From positions 1 through 39,995 of the forward strand of contig CAZSVI010000015.1 in assembly GCA_964610205.1 (NCBI GenBank): 39,995 bases of DNA, given 5' to 3'. Positions 16,362 to 25,683 of this stretch are shown in pieces (position 1 is the first letter of the stretch; every line of letters begins with the position of its first letter). The stretch comes from CAZSVI01 sp964610205. Lineage in GTDB: Bacteria; Bacillota; Clostridia; DSM-8532. The notes beneath the pieces were generated by a model, which ran no database searches, was not told where the DNA came from, and saw only the letters and a list, made by a program, of their open reading frames with translations. The position numbers and the translations under genes were made by a program.

Positions 16362-17483
16362 CTACACCTTCACATTTTTACCCACAATCAAAGGCCAGTT
16401 GCGATCTCCGTTCAACTGCTTGCCGCCGCTGATAAATACATTCTTATCCAGTATGCAGTTATTCAGTACGGAATTTTCAGCAACCTCGGCGTCCTGCATA
16501 ACAATACTGTTTTTAACATGAGCGCCTTTTCTGATTTTTACTCCCCTGAAAAGGATACTGTTTTCCACCTGGCCTTCTATAATACATCCATCCGCAACCA
16601 CTGCGTTTTTTACAACAGCCTCTTCATTATATTTGGCAGGAGGCTCATCTTTTACTTTTGTAAATACCTTACCGTTTTTTACGAACAACTCATGACGGAC
16701 AACAGGATCCAAAAGCTCCATGTTGGCACGGTAATATAACTGTATTGTGCTCAAGGGACGCCAGTAACCCTTGAATTCATAGGTATACAGGCGTAATTCG
16801 TTTAGTTTCCGTATCAGAATATCCTTGACAAACTCAAAGAATCCGTGGGCTGCGCTGTCCTCCAGAAGGGATATGAGCATTTTTCGCTTAATAACATAAA
16901 TACCCATAGAAGCAAAATTGCTTCTCGGATTCAAAGGCTTTTCCTGCAAGTCTGTAACTCTTTGCTCAGTATCTTTTTCAACAATTCCCAGGTGGCTTAA
17001 TTCATCCTGAGTAAAATCATCCATATAGCGGCATGCAATGGTTATATCAGCGTCCTTGTCAACATGCTGTTCGAGCATTTCGGTATAATTCATATTATAT
17101 ATGGCATAGCCCTGATTAATAACAATAAATTCCTCATTACTGCGTTTCAGGTATGTCAGATTACTGTATATTGCGTCGGCGGTTCCCTTATACCAGCCTG
17201 TTCCATATTCCGATAGATAGGGGGGGAAGATGAACAATCCGTCATTTTTTCTGTCCAGATCCCATTCTTTACCGGAACTCAGATGGTCCATCAGGGATCT
17301 GAAATTATACTGTGTTGGTATACCTACATTACGAATTCCCGAATTTATCATATTGGACAGGGCAAAATCGATGGCACGGTATTTACCGCCAAAGGGGACC
17401 GCCGAAATGGAACGCTCCATGGAAAGTTCCTTCAGCCGGTTATTCTTGCCGCCTGTTAATATAATTCCCATTGTATTATTCAT
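16362..17483 (-). CDS. glgD: GlgD, regulatory-type glucose-1-phosphate adenylyltransferase subunit
   Basis: This 373-residue ADP-glucose pyrophosphorylase paralogue keeps the fold (N-terminal nucleotidyltransferase, C-terminal left-handed beta helix with hexapeptide repeats) but has altered active-site motifs. The nucleotide loop reads T-G-G-K-N-N-R-L instead of G-G-x-G-x-R-L, and the product is shorter than GlgC. In Firmicutes GlgD has little activity alone and modulates GlgC in a heteromer. Its start overlaps the last eight bases of glgC in a different frame, which supports coupled synthesis of the two subunits. It converges with the patatin gene, 16 bases away, and no terminator hairpin is obvious between them. 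Confidence 0.93.
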   Translation of the reverse strand: MNNTMGIILTGGKNNRLKELSMERSISAVPFGGKYRAIDFALSNMINSGIRNVGIPTQYNFRSLMDHLSSGKEWDLDRKNDGLFIFPPYLSEYGTGWYKGTADAIYSNLTYLKRSNEEFIVINQGYAIYNMNYTEMLEQHVDKDADITIACRYMDDFTQDELSHLGIVEKDTEQRVTDLQEKPLNPRSNFASMGIYVIKRKMLISLLEDSAAHGFFEFVKDILIRKLNELRLYTYEFKGYWRPLSTIQLYYRANMELLDPVVRHELFVKNGKVFTKVKDEPPAKYNEEAVVKNAVVADGCIIEGQVENSILFRGVKIRKGAHVKNSIVMQDAEVAENSVLNNCILDKNVFISGGKQLNGDRNWPLIVGKNVKV

Positions 17484-18756
17484 TTGGCAGACCTCCTTTC
17501 ATTACGGCCGATCCGGATGGAATTTCAATGCATGAAAAATCCTGAGAGGTGAGATGGTTATCCAGTACTACATTGCATCCTATTACCGTATTATCAGGTA
17601 TTATTGAATTTGATCCGATAACTGTAATCCTTGACTGGTAAACTTTCGGGTTAAAAGTGTTTTCGGCAAATTCACCATGCCCGGCTTTTACATTTGAACC
17701 CAACACGGTTCTTTCTCCGACAATTACGGATACAAGACTTGAACCGGCTTTAATCGTACTGTTGGACATAATTATTGAATCTTCTACAAAAACATCCTTT
17801 TCAATAGTGACGCCGGGAAAAATAACGGAATTTCTGATATGCCCGTATATCATACACCCCTCAGCAATAATTGAACGTGTAACATGACCTGTATCACTGA
17901 TATAATGGGCCGGCTTAACCGGATTTGGAGTATAGATTTTCCAGTTGGGATCAAACAGATTAAATTGCGGAACCCGTGTAATCAAATCCATATTTGATTC
18001 CCAATAGGCTTGAAGGGTTCCTACATCACGCCAGTATCCGGTGAAAGAATATGCCCAGATACTGCGTTTATCCGCCAGGAGTTTTGGTATTACATTTTTT
18101 CCGAAATCATGATCAGACCGCTGGTTTTGGTGGTCATATATTAAAAATTCCTTTAATACATTCCATTTGAATATGTATACTCCCATTGAAGCCAGCGTAC
18201 TTTTGGGTTCGGAAGGCTTTTCTTCAAACTCAAATATTTTACCGTCATCTGTTGTGTTCATAATTCCATACCGGTTTGCTTCTTCTATGGGAACGCTGAA
18301 AACTGAAATGGTTGCATCAGCGTTGTTTTTGCGATGGAAGTTCAGCATTAAGGAATAATCCATTTTATAAATGTGATCTCCCGAAAGGATAATAACATAT
18401 TTAGGATCCAGTTCATCAACGTAATGAATATTCTGATATACTGCGTCTGCTGTTCCTGAATACCATTCGCCTTTTTGATGCTTTGTAAAAGGGGAAAGAA
18501 TTGTAACGCCGCCGTTCATTCTGTCCATATCCCATGGTTTGCCTATACCGATATGCTGATTTAATTGCAGAGGCTGATATTGTGTAAGTACGCCGACAGT
18601 ATCAATGCCTGAATTGATACAGTTGCTTAAGGAGAAATCGATTATACGATATTTTCCTCCATACAGAACAGCCGGTTTTGCAATAAGCCTGGTAAGAACA
18701 CCAAGCCGGCTTCCCTCTCCACCGGCCAAAAGCAAGGCAACAATTTCTTTTGCCAT
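17476..18756 (-). CDS. glgC: Glucose-1-phosphate adenylyltransferase, catalytic subunit
   Basis: GlgC makes ADP-glucose for glycogen synthesis. The 426-residue protein carries the intact nucleotide loop G-G-E-G-S-R-L (12-18), K-P-A-V-L-Y-G-G-K-Y-R (27-37), the glucose-1-phosphate-binding F-E-E-K-P segment and a hexapeptide-rich C-terminal beta helix. A strong AGGAGGGTT site precedes the start on the minus strand. It is transcribed divergently from the J-protein/clpB operon. The glycogen synthase, branching and phosphorylase genes are not in the window, so this operon contains just the two-subunit ADP-glucose enzyme. Confidence 0.96.
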   Translation of the reverse strand: MAKEIVALLLAGGEGSRLGVLTRLIAKPAVLYGGKYRIIDFSLSNCINSGIDTVGVLTQYQPLQLNQHIGIGKPWDMDRMNGGVTILSPFTKHQKGEWYSGTADAVYQNIHYVDELDPKYVIILSGDHIYKMDYSLMLNFHRKNNADATISVFSVPIEEANRYGIMNTTDDGKIFEFEEKPSEPKSTLASMGVYIFKWNVLKEFLIYDHQNQRSDHDFGKNVIPKLLADKRSIWAYSFTGYWRDVGTLQAYWESNMDLITRVPQFNLFDPNWKIYTPNPVKPAHYISDTGHVTRSIIAEGCMIYGHIRNSVIFPGVTIEKDVFVEDSIIMSNSTIKAGSSLVSVIVGERTVLGSNVKAGHGEFAENTFNPKVYQSRITVIGSNSIIPDNTVIGCNVVLDNHLTSQDFSCIEIPSGSAVMKGGLPNE

Positions 18757-18866
18757 ATATAACCCTCCTGTAAAACCTCTTGAGCAGGAACTATTTTAAA
18801 CGAATATTATATATATTCTTCTTTTATAATAAAATACCCTTTTTTATTAGAAAATAAAATTAAATA

Positions 18867-18895
18867 TTGATTTTTATGCTGAAAATTAGTATAAT
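18867..18895 (+). promoter_or_regulatory. Sigma-A promoter of the J-protein/clpB operon
   Basis: TTGATT (18867-18872), a 17-base spacer and TATAAT (18890-18895) lie in an AT-rich divergent intergenic region, about 40 bases before the J-protein start. The predicted transcription start (about 18902) abuts the CtsR-type operator. Confidence 0.75.
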
Positions 18896-18903
18896 TAAAC
18901 AAA

Positions 18904-18920
18904 AGTCAAAGAAAGTCAAA
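18904..18920 (+). promoter_or_regulatory. CtsR-type operator (tandem heptamer)
   Basis: AGTCAAA (18904-18910), a 3-base spacer GAA, then AGTCAAA (18914-18920). This exactly fits the published CtsR consensus RGTCAAA-NAN-RGTCAAA, the operator of the class III heat-shock regulon in Gram-positive bacteria. It begins eight bases after the -10 box and so covers the transcription start, a good place for repression. It predicts that the J-protein and ClpB are derepressed on heat or proteotoxic stress. The ctsR gene itself is not in the window. Confidence 0.82.
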
Positions 18921-18935
18921 GTCTGAGGGAGCGCC

Positions 18936-19865
18936 ATGAAATATAAAGATTACTATAATATTCTGGGCGTTGAAAAAAACGCAACCCAGGAAAACATAAA
19001 AAAGAGTTACCGGAAACTTGCCAAAAAGTATCATCCCGATACGAATCCCGGCAATAAGAACGCTGAAGAAAAGTTTAAGGAGATCAATGAGGCTTATGAG
19101 GTTTTGGGAGATCCGGAAAAAAGAAAGAAATATGATCAGTTCGGACATACGATGAACTTTCAGAACGGAATGGACTTTGATCCGTCAAAGTTCGGGCATT
19201 ACGAGTATAGAAGCGGTACGCATAACGGATTCAGTGATTTCTTTAATATGTTCTTTGGAGACGGCGGTATTGATTTAAATGGTTTATTCGGATCACCGGG
19301 CAGGACAAGGGGGTTTCATACAGGTTTTGCTTCCGGCCGGCGCCAGAACCGGGGAGAGGATATCGAGGCCGAAATGCATATTACTCCCGAAGAGGTTATG
19401 ACCGGCAGTGAAAAAACCTTTTCAATACGTACGGGAATGGGAACAAAAATGCTGTCTGTCAAGATTCCGCAGGGAATACCCGAAGGGGGCCGGATCAAGC
19501 TGTCCGGGCAGGGAAATCCCGGCCCCGGCGGCGGAATCAATGGAGATTTATATATAGTAATCCGGTTTAAAGAAGGAAGATATAAGCTGGAAGGAAACGA
19601 CCTTACTTTAAAACTGGAGGTGTTTCCTTGGATAGCTGCTCTTGGCGGTGAAGTAAAAATACAGTCCCCCGACGGTTTCATTGAGGTAAAAATACCTGCA
19701 GGCATCCAGACCGATCAGAAAATACGTATTCCGGGTAAAGGTTATGGCAAAAAAAACGGTGTCCGGGGTGATTTGTTTATTCTTGTAAAGATCGTAAACC
19801 CAAAGGTGTTGAATAAGGAGCAGAAAAAATTGTATGAAAAGCTGAAGGATATGAAAGGAGAATAA
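18936..19865 (+). CDS. Zinc-finger-less DnaJ family co-chaperone (CbpA-like)
   Basis: This 309-residue class B J-protein stimulates a DnaK-type ATPase. The N-terminal J domain (about 4-68) contains the essential H-P-D (33-35). It is followed by a Gly/Phe-rich linker with an N-M-F-F-G-D-G-G segment and then the two C-terminal substrate-binding beta domains (from about 145). The Cys-rich zinc finger of DnaJ is absent, which makes it CbpA-like. GAGGGA precedes ATG 18936. It is the first gene of a CtsR-controlled operon and ends two bases before clpB, so the two chaperones are made together; class B J-proteins are known to support ClpB-DnaK disaggregation. Confidence 0.92.
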   Translation: MKYKDYYNILGVEKNATQENIKKSYRKLAKKYHPDTNPGNKNAEEKFKEINEAYEVLGDPEKRKKYDQFGHTMNFQNGMDFDPSKFGHYEYRSGTHNGFSDFFNMFFGDGGIDLNGLFGSPGRTRGFHTGFASGRRQNRGEDIEAEMHITPEEVMTGSEKTFSIRTGMGTKMLSVKIPQGIPEGGRIKLSGQGNPGPGGGINGDLYIVIRFKEGRYKLEGNDLTLKLEVFPWIAALGGEVKIQSPDGFIEVKIPAGIQTDQKIRIPGKGYGKKNGVRGDLFILVKIVNPKVLNKEQKKLYEKLKDMKGE

Positions 19866-19867
19866 AA

Positions 19868-22468
19868 ATGAATTTCGAAAAATTTACAGATAGAGCTCAG
19901 GAAGCCGTTGTTGAGGCACAGCAGTTAGCCATAAAGCTGGATCATCAGCAGGTGGAAGGCGAGCATCTGCATATGGCGTTCCTGGAGCAGGAGGATGGAT
20001 TAATTCCGAAGCTGCTTCAACTTTGCGGTGTTGATTCTGAACTTCTGAAAAAGGAACTCTACCAGGAATTGGATAAGTTTCCGAGGGTTTATGGAAGCGG
20101 CGTGAATCAGGTTTATGCATCCAGGCGTTTTAACCAGATCTTGATGAAAGCGGAAGACGAGGCAAAAACGTTTAAGGATGAATATGTAAGCGTGGAGCAT
20201 ATCTACCTTGTGTTGCTTGGAGAGAGGAATACCTCATCCGGCCGGATTTTTGAAAAGCATACTCTGGACAGGGAGAAAATGCTTTCGGCCCTTACAAAAA
20301 TCAGGGGAGCCGAACGCGTGACAAGTAAAAATCCGGAAGAAGGTTATCAGGCACTTTCAAGGTATGGGCGGGATCTGGTTGAATTGGCCAAACTGGGTAA
20401 GCTTGATCCGGTTATAGGGAGAGATCAGGAAATCCGCCGGATCATTCGTATCCTGTCACGAAGAACCAAAAACAACCCTGTTTTAATCGGTGAGCCCGGG
20501 GTTGGTAAAACAGCTGTAGCCGAAGGGCTTGCACAACGCATATTAAAGGGTGATGTTCCGGATGGATTAAAGGACAAAACCATATACGCGCTGGATATGG
20601 GAGCTCTGATTGCGGGCGCCAAATTCCGGGGTGAGTTTGAGGAAAGGTTGAAGTCGGTATTGAAAGAAATCTCCAAATCCGAAGGGCGGATTATTCTGTT
20701 TATAGATGAACTTCATACAATAGTCGGCACCGGAAGAACCGATGGAGCAATGGATGCCGGTAATATTCTGAAACCCATGCTGGCACGGGGTGAATTGCAT
20801 TGCATTGGTGCGACAACTCTGGATGAATACCGTAAATATATTGAAAAAGACGCGGCTCTGGAACGGAGGTTTCAAACTGTTATTATTGATCAGCCTACGG
20901 TTGAAGATACAATATCTATATTAAGGGGACTGAAGGAGCGCTTTGAGATACACCACGGTGTGCGGATTACCGACAGTGCCATTATTTCATGCGCGGTTCT
21001 TTCCAACCGGTATATTACCGACCGTTTTCTTCCGGACAAAGCCATAGATCTGATGGATGAAGCAGCTTCAATGCTGCGCATGGAAATTGACAGCATGCCT
21101 AATGAATTGGATGAAATCAATAGAAAGATTCTTCAGTATGAGATTGAACACCAGGTTTTAAACAAGGAAAAGGACAGAGGATCAAATGAGCGAAGAAACC
21201 AGCTTGAACAGGAAATTCACAGGTTGAAACAGGAAGCCGATGTAATGAAGGCTCAATGGGAAATGGAAAAAAGTTTTATACGGAAGGAAAAGGATCTGAA
21301 AGAGGAAATTGAGCATGTCCGGCATGAAATTGAACGGGCTGAACGCGATTATGATCTTGAAACACTTGCGAAGCTGAAACATGGACAATTGCCTGAACTG
21401 GAGAAGCAAATGGAGGAATATAAAAATCGTAAGGCCGGAATTGGAAATCAATTGCTGAAAGAAGAAGTTACTGAGGTGGAAATCGCTGAAATTGTTGCAA
21501 AGTGGACAGGAATTCCGGTGACAAAGCTGGTGGAAGAGGAAAAAGAAAAGCTCCTGAACCTTGAAGGTATCCTGCATAAGAGGGTCATAGGACAGGATGA
21601 GGCTGTTAAGGCTGTATCCGATGCGGTTCTTAGGGCGCGTGCCGGATTGAAGGATCTTTCAAAGCCAATAGGTTCCTTTATTTTCCTGGGCCCTACCGGC
21701 GTAGGGAAGACCGAATTGGCCAAGACATTGTCGGAGGCCCTGTTTGACAGTGAAGAAAATATGATCCGTATTGATATGAGTGAGTATATGGAAAAGCATT
21801 CGGTAGCACGACTTATAGGAGCACCTCCCGGATATGTCGGTTATGAAGAGGGAGGCCAGCTCACTGAAGCTGTACGCCGGAAACCTTATTCGGTAATTCT
21901 GTTTGATGAAATTGAAAAGGCACACCCCGATGTATTCCATGTTTTGCTGCAGCTTCTGGATGACGGCCGGCTGACTGACAGCCAGGGAAGAACGGTGAAT
22001 TTTAAGAATACCGTAGTGATCATGACATCCAATATTGGCAGCAGCCTGCTTCTGGATGCAATTTCAGGCGGGCAGGATATTCCGGACGAAGTGAAGGATA
22101 CGGTTATGGAATACCTGAAAACACAGTTTAAGCCTGAATTTTTAAACCGCATCGATGATGTGGTTTTATTCAAACCTCTTGGAAGAAATGAAATGCATGA
22201 TATCATTGAACTCATTCTGGAGGAACTGAGACAGAGGCTGAAGGACAGAAACATAAATATGGAAATGACGCGAAACGCCAGGAATGCCGTATTGGAAAAG
22301 GCCTATTCCCCTGCTTATGGCGCCCGCCCGTTAAAACGATTCATTCAAAAAGTTGTTGAAACCGAACTGGGCAGGAAAATCATTTCGGGAGATGTCGCGG
22401 AAGGGGATTCTGTTGTGATTGACGCAACAGACGGTGATCTGGTATTAAAAGTAACCGATCGGATATAA
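19868..22468 (+). CDS. clpB: ATP-dependent disaggregase ClpB
   Basis: ClpB is a hexameric AAA+ unfoldase that rescues aggregated proteins together with DnaK/DnaJ. The 866-residue protein has the Clp N-domain (about 1-145), NBD1 with Walker A G-E-P-G-V-G-K-T (208-215), a long coiled-coil middle domain (about 410-525, rich in Glu/Lys/Arg, specific for ClpB over ClpC), and NBD2 with G-P-T-G-V-G-K-T (608-615) and the D2-small domain. There is no ClpP-binding loop, in line with a disaggregase. AAAGGAG lies just before ATG 19868, inside the end of the J-protein gene. It is full length, with no frameshift. Confidence 0.96.
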   Translation: MNFEKFTDRAQEAVVEAQQLAIKLDHQQVEGEHLHMAFLEQEDGLIPKLLQLCGVDSELLKKELYQELDKFPRVYGSGVNQVYASRRFNQILMKAEDEAKTFKDEYVSVEHIYLVLLGERNTSSGRIFEKHTLDREKMLSALTKIRGAERVTSKNPEEGYQALSRYGRDLVELAKLGKLDPVIGRDQEIRRIIRILSRRTKNNPVLIGEPGVGKTAVAEGLAQRILKGDVPDGLKDKTIYALDMGALIAGAKFRGEFEERLKSVLKEISKSEGRIILFIDELHTIVGTGRTDGAMDAGNILKPMLARGELHCIGATTLDEYRKYIEKDAALERRFQTVIIDQPTVEDTISILRGLKERFEIHHGVRITDSAIISCAVLSNRYITDRFLPDKAIDLMDEAASMLRMEIDSMPNELDEINRKILQYEIEHQVLNKEKDRGSNERRNQLEQEIHRLKQEADVMKAQWEMEKSFIRKEKDLKEEIEHVRHEIERAERDYDLETLAKLKHGQLPELEKQMEEYKNRKAGIGNQLLKEEVTEVEIAEIVAKWTGIPVTKLVEEEKEKLLNLEGILHKRVIGQDEAVKAVSDAVLRARAGLKDLSKPIGSFIFLGPTGVGKTELAKTLSEALFDSEENMIRIDMSEYMEKHSVARLIGAPPGYVGYEEGGQLTEAVRRKPYSVILFDEIEKAHPDVFHVLLQLLDDGRLTDSQGRTVNFKNTVVIMTSNIGSSLLLDAISGGQDIPDEVKDTVMEYLKTQFKPEFLNRIDDVVLFKPLGRNEMHDIIELILEELRQRLKDRNINMEMTRNARNAVLEKAYSPAYGARPLKRFIQKVVETELGRKIISGDVAEGDSVVIDATDGDLVLKVTDRI

Positions 22469-22663
22469 TATTGTTTTCAGGAGGAGGAGAACCACCCGCT
22501 GTGTTTACTTTCGTGTATCGCCACTGAACAGTAACCGGTGTATTGTATCGGTTGCATTCTTGTTGCGGGCGGGTATTCCTATTTCACCGGTTATCTGATA
22601 TTATATATTTAATTTAACGCATTGTACTAATTGAATACTGAAGCCGGGAGAAGGAGAATACCA
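22469..22663 (+). other. clpB-cdd intergenic region with interleaved inverted repeats
   Basis: No gene is seen. Two dyads cross each other: ACCCGC (22494-22499) with GCGGGT (22569-22574), and TAACCGGTG (22531-22539) with CACCGGTTA (22585-22593). The order allows a pseudoknot or two alternative hairpins. The segment CACTGAACAGTAAC (22521-22534) recurs exactly at 27031-27044. Neither stem is followed by a T-run, so these are not ordinary terminators. An AT-rich stretch ending near 22615 could hold the cdd promoter. Confidence 0.35.
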
Positions 22664-23080
22664 ATGAATTGGGATTTTTTAATGGAACAGGCTATCGAGG
22701 CGAAGGAATATGCTTATGCGCCCTATTCGGGGTTCAGAGTGGGTGCGGCTGTTCTGACTACGGACGGCAGGATTTTTACAGGCTGCAATGTTGAAAACGC
22801 GTCCTACGGCGCAGCCATCTGTGCTGAGCGTACAGCCATTGTTAAAGCCGTATCAGGGGGAGATAAAAAAATAAATGCAATCGCCATAACCAGCGACAGT
22901 AATGATCCGATATTTCCATGCGGGATCTGTCGTCAGGTAATAGCTGAATTTGCAAACGAAGAAACAATTATCATATGCGGCAATAAAAACGGGGAATATA
23001 AGGAATATAAATTGGAGGATATTCTGCCGAATGCCTTTACAAAAAATGAACCGGTATTTAAGGAGAGGGGAATTATATGA
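22664..23080 (+). CDS. cdd: Cytidine deaminase
   Basis: This enzyme deaminates cytidine and deoxycytidine to uridine forms in pyrimidine salvage. The 138-residue product has the zinc and proton-shuttle motif C-A-E-R (C53, E55) and P-C-G-I-C (C86, C89), plus the substrate-binding N-V-E-N-A-S-Y. The length equals that of tetrameric Firmicute Cdd. The start is ATG 22664, behind GGGAGAAGGAG; an upstream TTG at 22631 would place this site inside the gene. Its TGA overlaps the era ATG (ATGA at 23077), the usual cdd-era arrangement of Firmicutes. Confidence 0.95.
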   Translation: MNWDFLMEQAIEAKEYAYAPYSGFRVGAAVLTTDGRIFTGCNVENASYGAAICAERTAIVKAVSGGDKKINAIAITSDSNDPIFPCGICRQVIAEFANEETIIICGNKNGEYKEYKLEDILPNAFTKNEPVFKERGII

Positions 23081-23967
23081 GTTTAAAAGCGGGTTTTGTT
23101 ACCATAATCGGCAGGCCGAACGTGGGTAAATCTACTCTTCTGAATCTATTAACAGGAGAAAAAATCGCTATAATGTCCAGAAAGCCGCAAACAACCAGAA
23201 ATACGATTAAAACAGTTGTCACAACGAAGGACTATCAGGTTGTTTTTATAGATACCCCGGGGATACATCATCCGAAAAACAAATTGGGGAATTATATGGT
23301 TAATGCGGCTATGTCAACCCTTCAGGAGGTGGATGTCATCCTGTACCTGGTGGAGGCAACCGACAGGACTATTGGTCCGGGTGATTCAAGGATTATTGAA
23401 TTGCTCAAAAAGGTTAAAACTCCGGTGCTGCTCCTTGTTAATAAAACAGATCTGGTGAGTAAACCTCATCTATTGCCTCTCATTGAGGAATACAGCAGGG
23501 AGATGCCGTTCAAACAAATAATACCAGTAAGCGCTGTTCATGCCGATACAAAAAAGCTTGTAATGGACGAAATCGTGAAGCTGCTGCCCGAGGGTGAAAT
23601 GTTTTTTCCAGAGGATATGCTTACCGATCAACCTGAAAAAGTATTGGTTCAGGAGATTGTTCGGGAGAAAATTCTAGACCTTATCAGTGACGAAATACCC
23701 CATGGAGTTGGTGTTGAGGTAATTCTGTTCAAGGAAAGGGAAGATAAGGGCATGCTTGAGATCCATGCCAATATTTATTGTGAAAAGGAAAGCCACAAAG
23801 GTATTATTATTGGGAGAAACGGAGATATGCTGAAAAAAATCGGTACAATGGCGAGGCAGGATTCGGAAAACCTTCTGGGAGCTAAAATATTTCTGAAGTT
23901 ATGGGTTAAAACCAAGGATGACTGGCGAGACAGCAATTTTATGCTTCGTGAGCTTGGTTACAAATAA
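23077..23967 (+). CDS. era: GTPase Era
   Basis: Era binds the 3' end of 16S rRNA during 30S maturation. The 296-residue protein has G1 G-R-P-N-V-G-K-S (12-19), G3 D-T-P-G with the typical I-H-H-P-K following, G4 N-K-T-D near 122-125, and a C-terminal KH domain with G-I-I-I-G-R-N-G-D. AGGAGAGG lies before the start inside cdd. Translation is coupled to cdd by a 4-base overlap. A hairpin terminator follows at 24039. Confidence 0.97.
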   Translation: MSLKAGFVTIIGRPNVGKSTLLNLLTGEKIAIMSRKPQTTRNTIKTVVTTKDYQVVFIDTPGIHHPKNKLGNYMVNAAMSTLQEVDVILYLVEATDRTIGPGDSRIIELLKKVKTPVLLLVNKTDLVSKPHLLPLIEEYSREMPFKQIIPVSAVHADTKKLVMDEIVKLLPEGEMFFPEDMLTDQPEKVLVQEIVREKILDLISDEIPHGVGVEVILFKEREDKGMLEIHANIYCEKESHKGIIIGRNGDMLKKIGTMARQDSENLLGAKIFLKLWVKTKDDWRDSNFMLRELGYK

Positions 23968-24038
23968 ATTATTATGACTCTTGTATTCGGGTAATCCTCA
24001 ATGATATACTTATAAGGGCATCATATATGCAATGTGTG

Positions 24039-24061
24039 AGCGTCTCCATATGAGAGGCGCT
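24039..24061 (+). terminator. Terminator downstream of era
   Basis: AGCGTCTC (24039-24046) pairs with GAGGCGCT (24054-24061) through eight base pairs including one G-T, with a 7-base loop, followed by the T-rich TATTTATTGTGTTTTA. It fits a rho-independent terminator for the cdd-era transcript. Confidence 0.65.
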
Positions 24062-24198
24062 TATTTATTGTGTTTTACTTATTCTAACATATTCCGTATT
24101 CTCTTTATTGGATCCTGAAAACATTTGATTCCGGGGAATGAATATGACCATTTAAGGGGTGGAATATGAGTAAGATACTGGTTTAACGGGAGGAAAAA

Positions 24199-25683
24199 AT
24201 GAACAGTGTTGGATTTGACAATGAAAGGTACCTTCATCTGCAATCACAGAAAATACTTAATCGTATATCGGCGAATGGAGGTAAGCTGTATCTGGAATTC
24301 GGCGGAAAGCTGTTTGATGATTATCATGCTTCACGGGTTTTGCCGGGGTTCAAGCCTGACAGCAAGGTAAAAATGCTTTTGGAGCTTAAAGATCAGGCCG
24401 AAATAGTAATTATAATCAATGCGGATGATATTGAGAAAAATAAGCGGCGGGGAGATCTCGGAATCACATATGATCTCGACGTATTGCGCCTTATTGATGC
24501 GTTTCATGATATCGGCCTGTATGTTGGCAGCGTTGTAATCACGCATTACCGATCACAATATACGGCCGATTTGTTTCAGAAGAGGTTATTGAACCTGGGA
24601 ATGAAAGTCTACAGGCATTATCCAATTCCTGATTATCCTTCAAACATACCGTTAATTGTAAGCGATGAAGGCTATGGCAGAAACGATTATATTGAAACTT
24701 CAAGATCCCTTATTGTGGTAACGGCCCCCGGGCCTGGAAGCGGTAAAATGGCAACATGCCTTTCACAGCTTTATCATGAGTATAAACGCGGAGTAGAAGC
24801 CGGATACGCTAAATTCGAAACCTTTCCGATATGGAACCTTCCCCTCAAACATCCGGTAAATCTCGCATATGAAGCCGCAACTACCGACCTGAATGATGTA
24901 AATATGATAGATCCTTTTCATCTTGAAGCGTATGGTATGACAACCGTAAACTATAACAGGGATATTGAAATCTTTCCCGTTTTGAATGCCATATTTGAAA
25001 AAATATCGGGAAAATCACCTTATAAGAGCCCCACAGATATGGGAGTAAATATGGCCGGAAACTGTATTACCAACGATGAAGCGGTTTGCCGGGCTTCCGA
25101 ACAGGAGATCATACGAAGATACTATAATACACGTTGCGCACAGCGGCAGGGAATGGCTGAACGGGCGGAAGTATACCGGCTGGAGCTCCTGATGAATCAA
25201 CTTGGGATTTCTCCGAAAGATCGTCCGGTTGTCGATGCTGCGATCAAGCGTGCAGAGTCTACCGACGGACCGGCGCTTGCCATCCAACTGAACGACGGGC
25301 ATATAGTCACAGGAAAAACCACCTCTCTTCTGGGAGCTTCAGCAGCGCTTCTTTTAAATGCTTTGAAAGAACTGGGCGGTATTCATCATGATATACATCT
25401 TATTTCACCGATTGTTATCGAGCCAATCCAGGTTTTAAAAGTAAAACATATGGGAAACAGAAATCCTCGTTTACATACAGACGAGATTCTGATCGCCCTG
25501 TCAATATGTGCCGCCACAAATCCAACCGCGGCGCTTGCGTTGCAGCAGCTTCCAAAACTACGCGGGTGTGAGGCTCATTCAACAGTAATACTATCAAGGG
25601 TTGATGAGAGTGTGTTTCAGAAGCTTGGAATTAATATTACCTGTGAACCACAATATCAGACAAAGAAGCTGTATCATCAATAG
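24199..25683 (+). CDS. DUF1846 (UPF0371) family protein
   Basis: This 494-residue soluble protein matches the UPF0371 family along its whole length: an N-terminal G-F-D-N-E-R-Y-L segment, a nucleotide-type loop A-P-G-P-G-S-G-K-M-A-T (about 175-185) in a Rossmann-like domain, N-C-I-T-N-D in the middle and a V-T-G-K-T-T-S-L-L-G-A-S-A-A segment in the C-terminal half. Family members are common in Firmicutes and have been solved structurally, but no function is established as far as I know. GGGAGGAAAA precedes ATG 24199. It appears monocistronic between the era terminator and yqzL. Confidence 0.9.
   Translation: MNSVGFDNERYLHLQSQKILNRISANGGKLYLEFGGKLFDDYHASRVLPGFKPDSKVKMLLELKDQAEIVIIINADDIEKNKRRGDLGITYDLDVLRLIDAFHDIGLYVGSVVITHYRSQYTADLFQKRLLNLGMKVYRHYPIPDYPSNIPLIVSDEGYGRNDYIETSRSLIVVTAPGPGSGKMATCLSQLYHEYKRGVEAGYAKFETFPIWNLPLKHPVNLAYEAATTDLNDVNMIDPFHLEAYGMTTVNYNRDIEIFPVLNAIFEKISGKSPYKSPTDMGVNMAGNCITNDEAVCRASEQEIIRRYYNTRCAQRQGMAERAEVYRLELLMNQLGISPKDRPVVDAAIKRAESTDGPALAIQLNDGHIVTGKTTSLLGASAALLLNALKELGGIHHDIHLISPIVIEPIQVLKVKHMGNRNPRLHTDEILIALSICAATNPTAALALQQLPKLRGCEAHSTVILSRVDESVFQKLGINITCEPQYQTKKLYHQ

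Noticed and set aside
20425..22254. Several long antisense frames within clpB
   Set aside because: They mirror the codon pattern of clpB on the other strand, lack ribosome binding sites and have no recognisable domains.
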